Source: Megalonaias nervosa (Eukaryota; Mollusca; Bivalvia; Unionida; Unionidae). Taken from it: a DNA stretch of 64,000 bases. The notes beneath the pieces were generated by a model, which was not told where the DNA came from, did no database searches, and was given only the letters and a program-made list of their open reading frames with translations. The translations under genes and the position numbers were made by a program. Location: assembly GCA_016617855.1 (NCBI GenBank), contig JAECUM010006660.1, positions 24,768-88,767 of the forward strand. The letters run 5' to 3'. This document shows positions 1 to 11,126 of the stretch, in pieces; positions within the stretch are counted from its first letter, which is position 1, and every line of letters starts with the position of its first letter.

Positions 1-369
1 TGTGAGGTGAAGCATAAAGTCTGGACAACAACACCACCACTACTACCACCACCACCACTGCCACCACGTCAGCCACAGCCACAACCACTATCACCAGTAC
101 CATGGGCCGCTGTCCCCCAGGCGGAAAACTGGGACGAATAGTTGGAGAGACAGCGGCAAGAGTGGGAGCCGCAGAGTCCTCATCATCCCCGGGTCTGGCA
201 TAGGAGAAAGCAGAGGGAACAAGTATTCACTGTCCCTCAAAGTGAAAACTGGGAAGATGAGGCCTCTCATCAACCATCATCTGCGCTCCCAACCACACGC
301 ATTAATTGGGAGAACGACTGGAGTCTGGGATGTGTGTGTGGTGCTCGACCTGGAAGGTGCCAGCATTAA
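1..369 (+). pseudogene. Accessory gene B' (proline-rich, ARPGRC family), 5' truncated
   Basis: The frame starting at base 1 reads to TAA at 367-369 with a single in-frame TAG at 139-141. The product is a threonine/proline-rich stretch, then repeated Asn-Trp-Glu motifs (AENWDE, SENWEDE, INWENDW), then the C-terminus CVCGARPGRCQH. The same order and C-terminus recur on the minus strand at 43,342-43,865 (gene B), including EVK, PPRQP-like prolines, ENWEEELERQ and CVCCARPGRCYH. The start codon and promoter lie outside the window. I know no named family for it. The conserved Cys residues could bind metal, but that is a guess. It belongs to the Polinton accessory module because gene A' follows on the same strand, as B and A do at 42-44 kb. 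Confidence 0.55.
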
Positions 370-395
370 AAGGTGTATTTAGAGTTTACAAAAAT

Positions 396-445
396 AGCCC
401 TTCTCAGAGCTAACTATATCTCTAGAAAAGAGAGACTATTGATTA
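396..445 (+). terminator. Histone-like 3' stem-loop and purine element of gene B'
   Basis: AGCCCT-TCTC-AGAGCT (396-411) forms a 6-bp stem with one mismatch and a 4-nt loop, 26 nt after the B' stop. About 12 nt later comes TCTAGAAAAGAGAGA, like a histone downstream element that pairs with the CUCUUU of U7 snRNA. The same pair occurs after gene B (43,296-43,311) and gene C (44,299-44,314). Function is inferred. Confidence 0.5.
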
Positions 446-459
446 GTTGCCAATAATAC

Positions 460-830
460 GATTTTGTGTGTGTATGTGTGTGTGCGTGTGTGTATGCGTG
501 CGAGTGTACGTTTGTATGTGTGGATGTGTGCTTGTTTTTTCTATTAACAAAAAAAATCCCTTCTCCCTGCACAAAATAATATTTGTAAAAGTGAAATAGT
601 GTAACTATAAACACCAACTCCTTTATCTGATGTTATTGTAAGTGATTGTAGGTGATAATGTGTTTTTTAAAATAAAACATTTCATTCCCACAATGTGTTG
701 CTAGTACATAAAGTGGATTTTATTGGTATGAGTGTGTTAGCTTGTAAAAAAATTATTTTACGTTAACACTAATATCTCTGTGGATTGGTTGGTTGATGAT
801 ATGGGTAGTTGGTAAGAGGGGGTGTTTTTC
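460..830 (+). repeat. GT-rich spacer between B' and A' promoter
   Basis: Alternating GT/GTAT sequence, then a non-coding stretch (about 540-830) that is recognisably the same as 57,130-57,410 on the plus strand and as 42,800-43,000 on the minus strand. It is the inter-cassette spacer of the accessory module and contains no ORF. Confidence 0.6.
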
Positions 831-857
831 TTCACGTCCGTGCTTGAAGTATATAAT
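831..857 (+). promoter_or_regulatory. Shared accessory-gene promoter box plus TATA (A')
   Basis: TTCACGTCCGTGCTTGA at 831-847 is followed at once by TATATAAT (850-857). The same box precedes genes A (42,776-42,792), B (43,931-43,946) and C (44,731-44,746, one or two changes). Here the promoter is separated from its gene by the insertion at 882-2,459. Confidence 0.65.
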
Positions 858-881
858 GTGTAGAGTTCATCATTCGTGCCA

Positions 882-2459
882 AACAAAAAACTGCGCGGGT
901 GTCTCTGAGATGTCGACCGGAACCCGATTATTCAGCAGAGACGCTCGTGCAGATTAAACCCGAAATCAAAATAGGGCGTAAACAACTAAATAAATCACGA
1001 AACCTAATCTGCGCCGGTGTCTCTGAAATGTCGACCGGGACCTGATTATTCAGCGGAGATACTCATGCAGATTAAATCCTAAATTAAAATTAAAATAGGA
1101 CGTAACAACTAAATTAATAACGAAACACGCAAATAATAGACAAAAAACTAAGCGGGTGTCTCTGAAATGTTGAGGGGGGCCCGATTACTCAGCAGAGACA
1201 CCCGTACAGTTTCAAACTACACTTAAGAAACAACTAAATTAATCACGAAACACGCAAATAATAGACACGAAACTAAGCGGGTGTCTCTGAAATGTCGAGG
1301 GGGACCTGATTACTCAGCGGAGACATGCGTACAGTTTCAAACTACTCTTAAGAAAAAGCAAAACAATTAAATAAACCGAGGAACCTAACCAAAACACCTT
1401 TAAAATAAAATTTAAAAACAAATTATATATTCTCCACTACCCCATCCCTCTATTACCCCTATAACACTCATCTTCACATAAAATTAACCCATATTAACAC
1501 CTTCCCATGCTCATTATCAAAGATGGCAGCTATTCCATCGAGAAATTAAGGTATGTCCATAAAATCCTAGACATGATAAGGTGGTCCGAAGATCTGGACC
1601 ATCAGGGCCGTAACCAAGTGGCGACGTAAAACAGTTATATAAACTACCGTATGTCCCCAAATAGTATCATATAAGGTGGTCAAATCCCAATGACCATCAG
1701 GCCCCGCCGCACAAGGTGGCAATTAAATACTACACGCTCATGTACGGTCCCAAATTATGTTTAACAAACCCCAGACTGTTAGGCCCTCCTAAAAGCAAGT
1801 AGGTTCCCTAGGACCCCAAACCAATAGAGTATATAAGGTGGTCTAAGTCCAGGACCACCAGGGCCAGTCATACAATGTGACAACACAAATATATGCATAC
1901 TAATGGCTGCCATCTGAGGTAGACTCCTTTTCGTTTAAAAACAGAACAGAGTATTTCCAAATTCTACATTTCAAACTCTTTCGGCGTTAAATTCATTATA
2001 TATTCAAAATTCGTGCAAGACAATTTCGATCAACGACCCTGACACTACGGACCTTCCGGTGCTGTTTTGCGCCGCCCCGCCGACCCTTTTCCGCCTTTTC
2101 CTCTGCCAGACATTCATTTAACAGCGTGCATTGCAGGCATAAAAATATGCTAACCAAATATGAGTGTGTGCCTCGAATCCCACTCAGAACACTGATTGAT
2201 ATAAGCGACTGAAACATGAGTGCGTGATGGGTTATTTGCCACTCATCAGGCCATCCATTCAGGCAAAGTGGAACACACCATTTACCGTTTCTCTGCCTGA
2301 CGGCTCATTTAGCAGTACTCATTTAGTGCATTAAAGCCTGGGTGAGGTGGCTCTCATTCCCTCTCCCAGGGATATTTAACAGCCTGACATGCAGGCATTA
2401 AACAGTGGCACATGCACGATATGTGCGCAAGCCACTATAATTTCAAAGAACTGAACTGA
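882..2459. mobile_element. 1.58-kb unclassified insertion with 10-bp target duplication
   Basis: ATTCGTGCCA occurs at 872-881 and again at 2,460-2,469. The uninterrupted relative on the minus strand near 42,735-42,750 runs straight through this site, so the segment between is an insertion into the 5' leader of gene A'. It carries no long ORF. Its left third is four tandem units of about 120 bp, each with a GGGTGTCTCTG...CAGAGACACCC hairpin. Its middle has three units built on AAGGTGGTC...GACCATCAGGGCC, also able to pair. AGATGGCAGC (near 1,522) and GCTGCCATCT (near 1,905) are inverted. There is no poly-A tail, no TG...CA ends and no clear terminal inverted repeat. A short non-autonomous retroelement is possible; the class is unknown. 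Confidence 0.6.
888..1380. repeat. Four tandem ~120-bp units, each with a hairpin
   Basis: Units begin near 890, 1,009, 1,148 and 1,274 with CTRMGCSGGTGTCTCTG and contain the complementary arm CAGMRGAGACACNCG about 35 nt later, then AT-rich DNA with CACGAAAC. They lie inside the insertion at 882-2,459. Confidence 0.65.
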
Positions 2460-2489
2460 ATTCGTGCCATTCAACACTGAATAACAAAA

Positions 2490-2882
2490 ATGGCCAGCAA
2501 TATCGTAGAGAAACTGAACAAGTTGCAGGAAGTATTAGACGATTTGGGAATGGTGGAGGAAATGTTGGTGAGAGTAGAGCATGGGTGTTTTAACCCCCAT
2601 CGTGTAAAGATGGAAATCAACAATTTAAGAAGAGCCAATGAAAGACTAAAAGCACTGATCTAAACGGAAAAAGAAGAAAAGGAGGATCTAGAGGAAAAAG
2701 AGCAAATCAGAGTTTACAACGATAAGCTTGAAAAAGAAGAAGAAAATGAAAAGAGAAAAAAAAACGAGATAGCTGTGAAGGAAGAAGAGGAGGATGAAAA
2801 GGATGAGAAGAAAAAGAAGAAGAAGAATGTAGTGGAGAAGATAAGGTGCTGGTGGCAAAGAAAACGACAAGACAGAAATTAG
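2490..2882 (+). pseudogene. Accessory gene A' (charged coiled-coil protein), nonsense-interrupted
   Basis: ATG at 2,490 opens a 57-codon ORF to TAA at 2,661. The same frame then stays open for 72 more codons to TAG at 2,880, rich in Lys and Glu and ending in WWQRKRQDRN. The second part aligns with gene A (minus strand, 42.4-42.7 kb) and with tails at 56.4 and 59.2 kb, so the TAA is most simply a nonsense mutation. The N-terminal part has the conserved core GMVEEML and PHRVKMEINNL, predicted helical. The middle is a likely coiled coil and the tail is basic and Trp-rich. No named family is recognised. The leader and TATA were separated from the gene by the 1.58-kb insertion. Confidence 0.55.
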
Positions 2883-2897
2883 AAGAAGAAACGCAAA

Positions 2898-2913
2898 GAC
2901 CTATTTCATGGCC
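2898..2913 (+). terminator. Decayed histone-like stem-loop after A'
   Basis: GACCTATTTCATGGCC lies 15 nt after the A' stop, at the place of the perfect GGCCCTTTTCAGGGCC at 56,560 and 59,337 and with the same CAAAG lead-in. Three of six stem pairs are lost. Confidence 0.35.
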
Positions 2914-3402
2914 CCTCCAATTCAATCTAAAGATAGATGAAAATATACATTTCTTATAATCGGGATGGTGAACGTTGGTTCCGCAGAAGAAACAGAAAAC
3001 TTGATGAACGAAACTCTTTAATACATGTACCCCTGACAAAAACGGCAGCTAAAGTGCTAACAATTTTGCTTGTTACTTTGGACACATATTTCAACTGTTA
3101 ATAACGTCAATGTGTACAAATATTCAAACAAACATATCACCTTAGACCAAATCAATATGCTGGGAACAGACGTGTCCAAATGCATGCAATCCATAAAAGA
3201 ATAACTAATAACAGGATAAACAACATAGTTACCCAATTAAAAGTGGCAACGCAAGGGACAAAAATAAACCTATAAACAGTTTACAAACAAAAGACAGCAA
3301 GATTACAAGAAAGAAAATGCAAATCCACTAGAAAGCAAATAAAGAAAGGAGACGAAAATTGTAACGAAATGAGATAAAAACGTGGACGAGACTAATGATG
3401 AG
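2914..3402. other. No gene seen
   Basis: AT-rich sequence with no long ORF between the A' remnant and the first LTR-like element. The exact end of the Polinton fragment is not visible. Confidence 0.5.
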
Positions 3403-4353
3403 TGTTACGAATATGTAATTAAATTACTTGTGTGTTAGTTTTTAATTTTTTTTTATTTTATTTTATTTTTATTTCATTACATTTTATTGCAATGATAATT
3501 TTCATTGGATTTGAATCTCTTTTTCGGAAAATTGAATTGACATGATTAGATTATAACGATTTCTTCAGCACTATTTTTAGGTCACCCTGGTTCATAGATC
3601 TTGTAAACACTAAGTGGAAATGATTGTCTATTACCAAGGTCATTTTCGGCCCACGTGTTAGCTGAGTTGTAAGAAACCTTTCTTTTTTAATTTATTTCCA
3701 GTGTGAGAATTTGAGTCTTAGATAAGGCTATTCTAACTACGTGCTAAATGGTATTTATTTTTTATTGCGCTGTTCAAATTAGCGGTCACGTCGCCTGTCA
3801 CGTGAGCTACTACGTGATCTAAAATCGAGGCTTAAAACAGCCAATTAGTAGTAGATTAGTCCAGTCGTAATTTTTACACTTCAGAGCTCAAGGTATTTTA
3901 TTGTTGAAGCCAGATTTTTTTTTTTTTTTGAAGTTCATCTATTTTTTGAGATTTAATAATTTATTCTCTAGAAAATTAAACAAGTGTCCTTTTTTATAAA
4001 AAGTTCTGAGACAAAGAAATTCAGTGGAAATTTATTCTGGAATTCTGAACGGAATCATAAACTGTGATTCAACGAGGATCTGTTGCCATAAATACAACGA
4101 CCTCATCTGACGTCATCGCCTCCATATTGGAATTTCATCGAGATTCAAACCTGGATTCAATTAGAACTGTTTAGAGATAGGACTTATATTTTTCAATCCT
4201 AGGAGTAAATTTTGGATTATATTCACAAACCGTAAGTCCTATTTCCAATTTTTACATTGTTTTCTAGGGAAATAAATTATTTTGTTAAAATTTACAAAGC
4301 TTGTTGACTTCACTCTTTTCTTTTGTTACATTTGTACGAGCCTACACGTAACA
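3403..4353 (+). mobile_element. Solo-LTR-like element, copy 1 (subfamily 1)
   Basis: Runs from TGTTACG to CGTAACA and is flanked by an exact 4-bp duplication TGAG (3,399-3,402 and 4,354-4,357). Three more copies are at 5,934, 17,769 and 25,459. TG...CA ends, a short target duplication and no coding capacity fit a solo LTR. A perfect CRE palindrome TGACGTCA is at 4,108-4,115. The U3-like 5' half resembles copy 4 and differs from copies 2 and 3. No internal retroviral region is next to it. Confidence 0.75.
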
Positions 4354-5146
4354 TGAGGAAGTGGATGAACAATTCGTTTTAAGTGTAAAACGGTGCAGTA
4401 CTGTAAGCTATTTCTTGTGAATCATTGCAAGCAGATTTGCACAATCGGGAATAATAACTTACTTGGAAAATAAAAGGTTACATCAGACAACAATGCCGAT
4501 GTTCCGTAGAAGGAACGGAAGCCTATTAGATGGAACAGCACTTCAAAAACACGTTTTAACGATCCATTGTTTCATTGGTTTAAAGATATACATCACTGTT
4601 TTAAACCCGCCAAAGGGTGGAAAATTCCAAGATCAAAGATCTTAAATTGCAAACGATTTTATCTAGGTTTCTTGTCACTCTATACAGTATATTTCAAAAT
4701 GGTCAAAATTGCAATACTTCTTACACTGATGTTATTGATCATATATCTATCTCGTGTTCAAAAGCACACAGATCTTCATAACACACACAAACACACATGC
4801 ACACACACATACACGCACACATACATACATACACATATTGGTGTATGTATATATATAAAATTCTTGTTTGTATGAGTGTGCAATTTATATATTTAATTGT
4901 ACGGCATATCCTTGTCATTCTCTATGCTGTTGATCTTCCAAAAGGAGGAAAGAACGATGGGTTATTTTTATTTCGATAGGTTCAAGCAGTATTTGAAAAC
5001 AGTATCTGAAAATAGAGTTTAGAGCGTGTTTGTTCGATATTTTGTTTTCCTTTAATGCATACGTTTCTGTTTTATGCTGAATCGTGACTTTTCTCGACAA
5101 TTTATTTTATGTTACCCAGAACTGATCATTGGTATAAGTTATTTTA

Positions 5147-5221
<75 letters not shown>

Positions 5222-5933
5222 TGTGAATGAAATACAAGCACATGTGTATAATTGATAATGAGCAGAAGGGGAATGTTTAGGTAATCCGATATTCAAATAA
5301 TTTCAGCTCTTTCATTTCTTCTTAATCTAGTATTAATTTGTACTGCTATAAATAGTCGTTAGTACTTTTTAATTTCAATACGGGCATTCACCTATCAAGC
5401 CTGTATCAGTCTGTGATCGTTTTAATAGTACTTAACACCAATATTTATGATTCTATTTTGTGAAATGAATATCGGTCATATTACATACTGGTTGTTGGAT
5501 CTATATAGGCTTTTTATGACATATATCTCAGAATTCCTTCTGTTATGATTAGCTGTTTATCTAGTGTCTCCTATCCACCGCTATGCGTGGATTGGGAGTA
5601 AAGATCGTCTACCGCTGATGGGCTAATCACTCTCCTACAATCAGTTGGAACTTTCCGATAAACGGTATTTGTCAAACTACGGGATGATTTGCTTTGAAGA
5701 CGGATTTACTGGTTTTGATATTCCAACTTGATTCATAACAATACATTTATTTGCTAAAATAAATATTGACATAAAGAATTAAAAACAAAGTATAACAAAT
5801 AAAAACAAAAAATCCATATTTTTTAATCACCATTTGTTGTTGAAATTTACATTGGTATGTCACTATTTTCAGATATATTGTCAAATTGTATGCAAAAAGG
5901 CCAAGTGCTTCTCTCATGTATGTATTTATGTAT
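4354..5933. other. No gene seen; AC- and CT-microsatellites
   Basis: Contains a short ACAC/ACAT stretch near 4,780-4,840 and a pure CT run (5,149-5,218). The remaining ORFs are short and show no protein-like pattern. Confidence 0.5.
5149..5218. repeat. (CT)n microsatellite
   Basis: About 35 uninterrupted CT units. Confidence 0.95.
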
Positions 5934-6914
5934 TGTTACGTATCGGCTCGTTTAAAGTAACATAAAGAAAAGAGTGACTACAACAAGCTTTGTAAGTTTT
6001 AACAAAAATAATTTATTTCCCTAGAAAACACAGTGAAAAGGTAAAAATATGAAACAAGACTTACGATTTGCGAAGAAAATCCAAAATTTGTCCTAAAATT
6101 GTGAAAACACATAAGTCTTGTGAATAAACAGTTCTAAATTGAAGTAGTCTGAATCTCAATTCCGTTCCAAGATGGCGGATGATGACGTCAGACGAAGGTT
6201 AAAAACAAATGTCCAGAATTTTCACTGTGAATCACAATTTGTACTGTCCTGTTCCAATTTAGAATTAATTTCAGCAAATGTCTTTGTCCAAAGCCAGTTG
6301 TGTAGTTCTCCAGGGAAGATAATTATTATTTAAAAGGTAGACGAAATACAGCTATCGTCAATAACAAAACACATGCTGTTATAGAAACGTACGAACGAAC
6401 AACTCTTTCCAGCATAAAAGAATACCTTCTTCTTAAGGTATTTAGAAACTCTATAAGATGTTACGATGTGACTCTCTAAGATGTTAAAATATGACTCTCC
6501 AATATGACTCTAGACTAGTTCGCAGGTACCTGAGCATTTTAAAGCAAACTAATACGTCATTTCATGTATACGCACGAAGAAATCATGGCGATTTCGATAT
6601 CTCGCCACCGCAGTATAGAATGTCAACAAGTATTATTGGAAATGACCGTGGTCACAGCCAATCCTTTACATAGCTATTTCCGATTGTTTACTTAATACGA
6701 CACAACAGTCTTGCAAAAATCGTGCTTACGCGAGTCACATTTACGTTCTAAATAAACACGATGTTTCTAACAAAATATCAGACTCTGCGAACATAATCAT
6801 CATCATAATAATAATTATATTTAATGAAATAAAAATGAAATAAAAATGAAATAGAAAGAATTAGAAAGAATTCAAATTTTAACACACATGTAATTAAATT
6901 ACAGGGTCGTAAGA
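5934..6914 (-). mobile_element. Solo-LTR-like element, copy 2 (subfamily 2)
   Basis: Reverse-orientation copy starting TGTTACGTATCGGC and ending TCGTAAGA (final CA changed to GA), with target duplication GTAT at 5,930-5,933 and 6,915-6,918. CRE palindrome TGACGTCA at 6,183-6,190, next to AAGATGGCGG, a YY1-like site. Its U3-like part matches copy 3, not copies 1 and 4. Confidence 0.75.
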
Positions 6915-6915
6915 G

Positions 6916-7054
6916 TATGTATGTATGTATGTATGTATGTATGTATGTATGTATGTATGTATGTGTGTGTGTGTATGTATATATGCATGCATGCATGCAT
7001 GCATGCATGTATGTATGTATGTATGTATGTATGTATGTATGTATGTATGTATGT
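6916..7054. repeat. (ATGT)n with ATGC core
   Basis: ATGT/ATGC tetranucleotide repeat with a GTGTGT break. It abuts the right target duplication of LTR copy 2. The Met-Tyr-Val-Cys and Ile-His-Thr ORFs here are repeat artefacts. Confidence 0.95.
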
Positions 7055-7689
7055 GTCTGCGCAAAAGAAGTAAATTCAGCATACTTTGTGTCACAGACTT
7101 TGTAACGCGCAGAATCCGCATACAGATCGAAGTGAAAACCTGTTCCCGGTTTTCTTCTTCCAGATTCCTCCACCATATGGTGAACCACAAAGTCAGCAAA
7201 CACCCCAGTAAGAACACATGTTATTTCATTTGTGCCCCCTATCTTGGCTTCACATATATCATCATGTCATGAATAAGCAACACTACCTTTTTGTTAACAT
7301 TAGAAATAGTAGGCAAATATGATTCCCTTTTATATTGTTTGTTTCTTCATGAATTCAGCCAACCTTTGAAACTCTGGAGCACATGATTCCTTTAATTGTT
7401 CTTTAGTGATGGTTGACATAATATATTTACCGTCAATAGCTACCATCCTAGAAAGGAAGAGACAAAATCCCTCTTTTGCCTTTTGAACAATTAACAGGCT
7501 AGGGGTCACTGACTTGAAGACAAGCATTGACGAATGCGTATTGCGCTGTCCTGTCTCATTCTTAAACTCTCTCTCTCTCTCTCCAAATCAAAATAGACTT
7601 ACCCCTGTTTATATCTGTTTCACCATCAATCTTATTTAATGTCGTTATGTTTTTTTCTTTCTTTTTAATTGTGTATAAACTCATTGCAT

Positions 7690-8225
7690 CTCAGTAGTTA
7701 AAGGGTCATTATTTGAAACCATGGGAATGTACCTTTCGGTAATATTTGGGTCGGTATGGCTACCTATGATGGGAATTAACATTTCGACAAAAAAAAATGT
7801 GTGGGTGGCCATTGATGGAAATTAGCACTACATCAAATGTTTTGATCGGTATGGTTAACCATGGGAATTTAACATATGGCAGTACGGGTCCCTTATGGGA
7901 GTTAACAATGTTGGGTTTTTATAGCATCCTGTGATACACCACGGATAATACTATGGCTTCCAATGGGAGTTAACATTACATTTGGAGCACTTTCAAACCT
8001 AAAATTTAACAGAAAAACACATTTTAAACATCACGTTTGGGACACTATGGAGCTTCTGGACATTCTAACATTACATTTGGGACACTTTGGGGCCCTATGG
8101 TATATTCACACTACCGATAATACTATGGCCTCCAATGGGAGTTAAACATTACATTTGGGGCACTGTGGGACCCTATGGAATGTAGAATTATGGGTGTCAC
8201 TATAGCCCTCTATTGGAAGTTTGGA
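7690..8225. repeat. Degenerate tandem repeat, GGGAGTTAACATTACATTTG type
   Basis: Diverged units of roughly 40-60 bp share ATGGGAGTTAACATT and GGGACACTTTGGGGCCCTATGG. No coding sense. Confidence 0.6.
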
Positions 8226-8384
8226 CAGACATGCAAATATACGTCTGATGAAAAACAAGAACCACACTAAAATTCACTAACATTGTGTTGTCTGATCTGG
8301 GTATTTGTTTTACAAGTTATGAATATGCCGTAAAGTGTATTCATTGTTATAGCCACACAGAGAGAAAGAGTCACAGGACTCAAC

Positions 8385-9335
8385 ATGACTGACAAATGCA
8401 TATTCCGACTGACAAACACCTATTTTGTCTGACAACAACCTTTTTGTCTGGCCAGCTCATGTTCGGATGTAACAACCCAATTTTTTAAGGCCAAAACCTA
8501 TCTTGAATGATAACCAATATCTACCCCGACTGACGATAACCTATTCTGCCTCACCAACCACGATTCTGTCTGAACTACACAAATTCTGACTGAACAACAG
8601 CTTTTCTGACTAACACATGTTCTAGACCAACAACCGATCTGAGTAATAGATATTCTAACTCATCAACACCACTTTTGAATAATCAGCATATATTTGGACC
8701 GACTAACAGCTATTGCAAGTCAACAATACTTAATCAGACTAATCAACACCTATTTTCAATTACCAAACCAATTTTATATGGTCAGTACCTATCCTGACTG
8801 AAGAACACCCATTCCGACCTACTACCTTTATTATGTCTGAACAACATCTCTTCTGGCTTACCGGTGCATATTTCTGAGTGATCGACAACTGTTTTGACTG
8901 ATCAGCACATATTTATTTTAAAGGATCTAACTTCTCTCTGACTGGTCAGCACTTATTATTCTGACTTACATTACCTATTTTGGTTGTTCGTCGCCTAATC
9001 TCACTTACTATTCCTAATTATGACCGCCCTACGAACATTGCATGCCCTGATTGTACAGTGCCTGTAGCAATTTTGACTGATCATCTCCTATTCTAATAGA
9101 TCAACAGCTATTCTGACCATTCAACACCTATTTTACTGACCATAATTTCTTCTCACTCATCAGCATTTAATATTACTAATACCTATTCTGACTGTATAAC
9201 ACGAATTATGATCGAGCATACCTATTCTAACTGAATAACACCTATTCTAATCGAATAATACCTATTGCGACTAATTAATGCATATTCTGACTGAACAAGA
9301 AATATTCTCACTGACCAGTGCTTATTCTGACTGAT
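8385..9335. repeat. Degenerate ~20-bp repeat field (left part)
   Basis: Dozens of diverged copies of CTATTCTGACTGACCAACAC. The field continues at 11,127-11,720 and is split by the LTR-like insertion at 9,336-11,126. Confidence 0.75.
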
Positions 9336-11126
9336 TGTAATGGAGCAAATTTTTCTGTCGATCTCTGTAGAACACATTTAGTTGGACACGCGTACGATTA
9401 ATTAGATTTATGGAGTTCTGCGCACGTTTAAATTGCCATAATGCACGGATTGGTAGAGTCTCTGTCACGAGTTTAGCGATTTTTGATTAAGGCTACGTTT
9501 GGTTAAACTGGACAGGAAATGGGTCAATTTCTGATCGGTATGGAAAACTGTCATTTCTGAAAGTTACCAGGAATCAGTTGGGTAATCAAGGTTTGTCAGA
9601 CGAACTGCATTGTTTCAGCAAGTTCGGGCGGGAAATGCATTTCATCCAGATTGGTCACGCTGTGAAGGGGGCGTGGTTTCACATGAAAACTCTCAGTTTA
9701 TATGTGCAAATAGCAAATTTGAAAATCAGTCTACGCTTTTTTCTGCAAGAGAACAAATGTAAATAGACTCCGAGTGGGTTAAGAAGTAAACTCACTCGTA
9801 GAAATCATCCAGGGGAAGCAATTGTCTGGAAAAATTGACAGACACGTTCTGGAAGTGAGAGCTTGGGAAAACAAGGTATTTGCAACAATCTTATGTAATT
9901 CAATGATACTACTATGATGATTTGTTTGATTTATTTCCTTGTATTTGCATGGATTTATTTGTTTAAGTTCGTAGATTTAATTTCTTGATATGGTATACCT
10001 GTGTTGAGTTCGTTATCTGAGTCCGTACAATGATATTTTTCTTTATATAAACATTGACGACTTGTTTGAACGTATAGTCTCGTTTATTATAGGAAATTAT
10101 GTATCTAGAATTTCATGCCTTATTTTAGTTGAGATGCGAGAATCCGTGTGAATTCTCCGACCTATATATGAGTTCACGTATGATAACCACTTGATTGTCG
10201 TTATAAATACCGTAGTGCAAGGAATTTCATTCATTTGTGTAATTGAGTTTAGTCTGGAACTAATGTCTCGGTCGGAGGTTGAAATAGCCATTAGTTGACC
10301 ATTAATTTTGTGAAACTAGGTTGCTACGGTCTGTCATGGCCAGTTAGACTAGATAGCCGTAGGATCTGTTTGAAATTAGGATAGAATGTATCTGACCTAA
10401 CGAGGGGGGAAGGTATTGATCTATTCCCCCAGTATAATGTGATGAAAGATTTAGGTTGCTTATTTTTGTTATTTTAGAAGGGCGAGATAGCTCTACGTAT
10501 TACGTATTACGAACCCAAAGTGGACACAGAGTTGAAAGGGGCGTAAGAGGCGAGGCACCTGAGGATTTGGAAAAGAAAGTCAAAAGTGAAGAAGACCCAG
10601 ATTTACCGGCACAAGGAAGTCCAAAATGGAGAAGACCCAGACTTACCGGCACAAGAAAGTCAAAAGGGATAGTCGCTGTGGAATTTGGACTGAATCAAGA
10701 CCATCAGGTTATGAAACTGTACAAGGCAATGTTTTCGATATATTTCACTCGATCTAATGATGATTTAAATTCTATCGCTTAACAGATCAGCTATTGGTAT
10801 CATCATTTCTTTGTATTTGAAAATTCGTTGAAGACGTTAAGTAAAAAAGAAAGAAGTGTATCTTTCAATCGTAATGTATTATTCCTTTTGTTTATGAACT
10901 TTATTGTTAGAAATTTTGATTAAATTTTGTCTTTATTTGTAATGGGGTTCGTGTTATTCTGTTCTATATACCTGCTCAGCTCTTTATCTATTCCACCTGT
11001 AAATTTCTCAATTTCTATTGATATTTACTCGTCCCGGGCAAATTACACCGTCGGCGATCACCTCTAGATAACGATAACCAAACCCATAACACCCACCCCA
11101 ACAAAGCTGGGAGGGGAGTTCTGACA
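9336..11126 (+). mobile_element. 1.79-kb LTR-like element inside the CTGACC repeat field
   Basis: Begins TGTAATGG and ends TTCTGACA (TG...CA). CTGAT is present exactly at both sides (9,331-9,335 and 11,127-11,131). The flanking DNA on both sides is the same repeat field, so this is a clear insertion. No integrase or reverse transcriptase is seen, so a long solo LTR or non-autonomous LTR element is the best reading. Orientation is assumed from the one 108-codon ORF. Confidence 0.65.
10456..10782 (+). CDS. Unrecognised 108-codon ORF inside the LTR-like element
   Basis: Open frame of 108 codons with a charged middle. It contains an imperfect 37-bp direct repeat: GAAGACCCAGAYTTACCGGC occurs twice, near 10,589 and 10,632, giving a repeated peptide. 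A leader peptide or a gag remnant are both possible; no motif decides. It may not be a gene at all. Confidence 0.2.
   Translation: MLIFVILEGRDSSTYYVLRTQSGHRVERGVRGEAPEDLEKKVKSEEDPDLPAQGSPKWRRPRLTGTRKSKGIVAVEFGLNQDHQVMKLYKAMFSIYFTRSNDDLNSIA

Noticed and set aside
2707..3039. Minus-strand Phe/Leu/Ser-rich ORF
   Set aside because: Antisense of the Lys/Glu-rich gene A' tail.
6894..7272. ORFs of repeated Met-Tyr-Val-Cys or Ile-His-Thr-Tyr
   Set aside because: Produced by the ATGT tetranucleotide repeat on both strands; no coding evidence.
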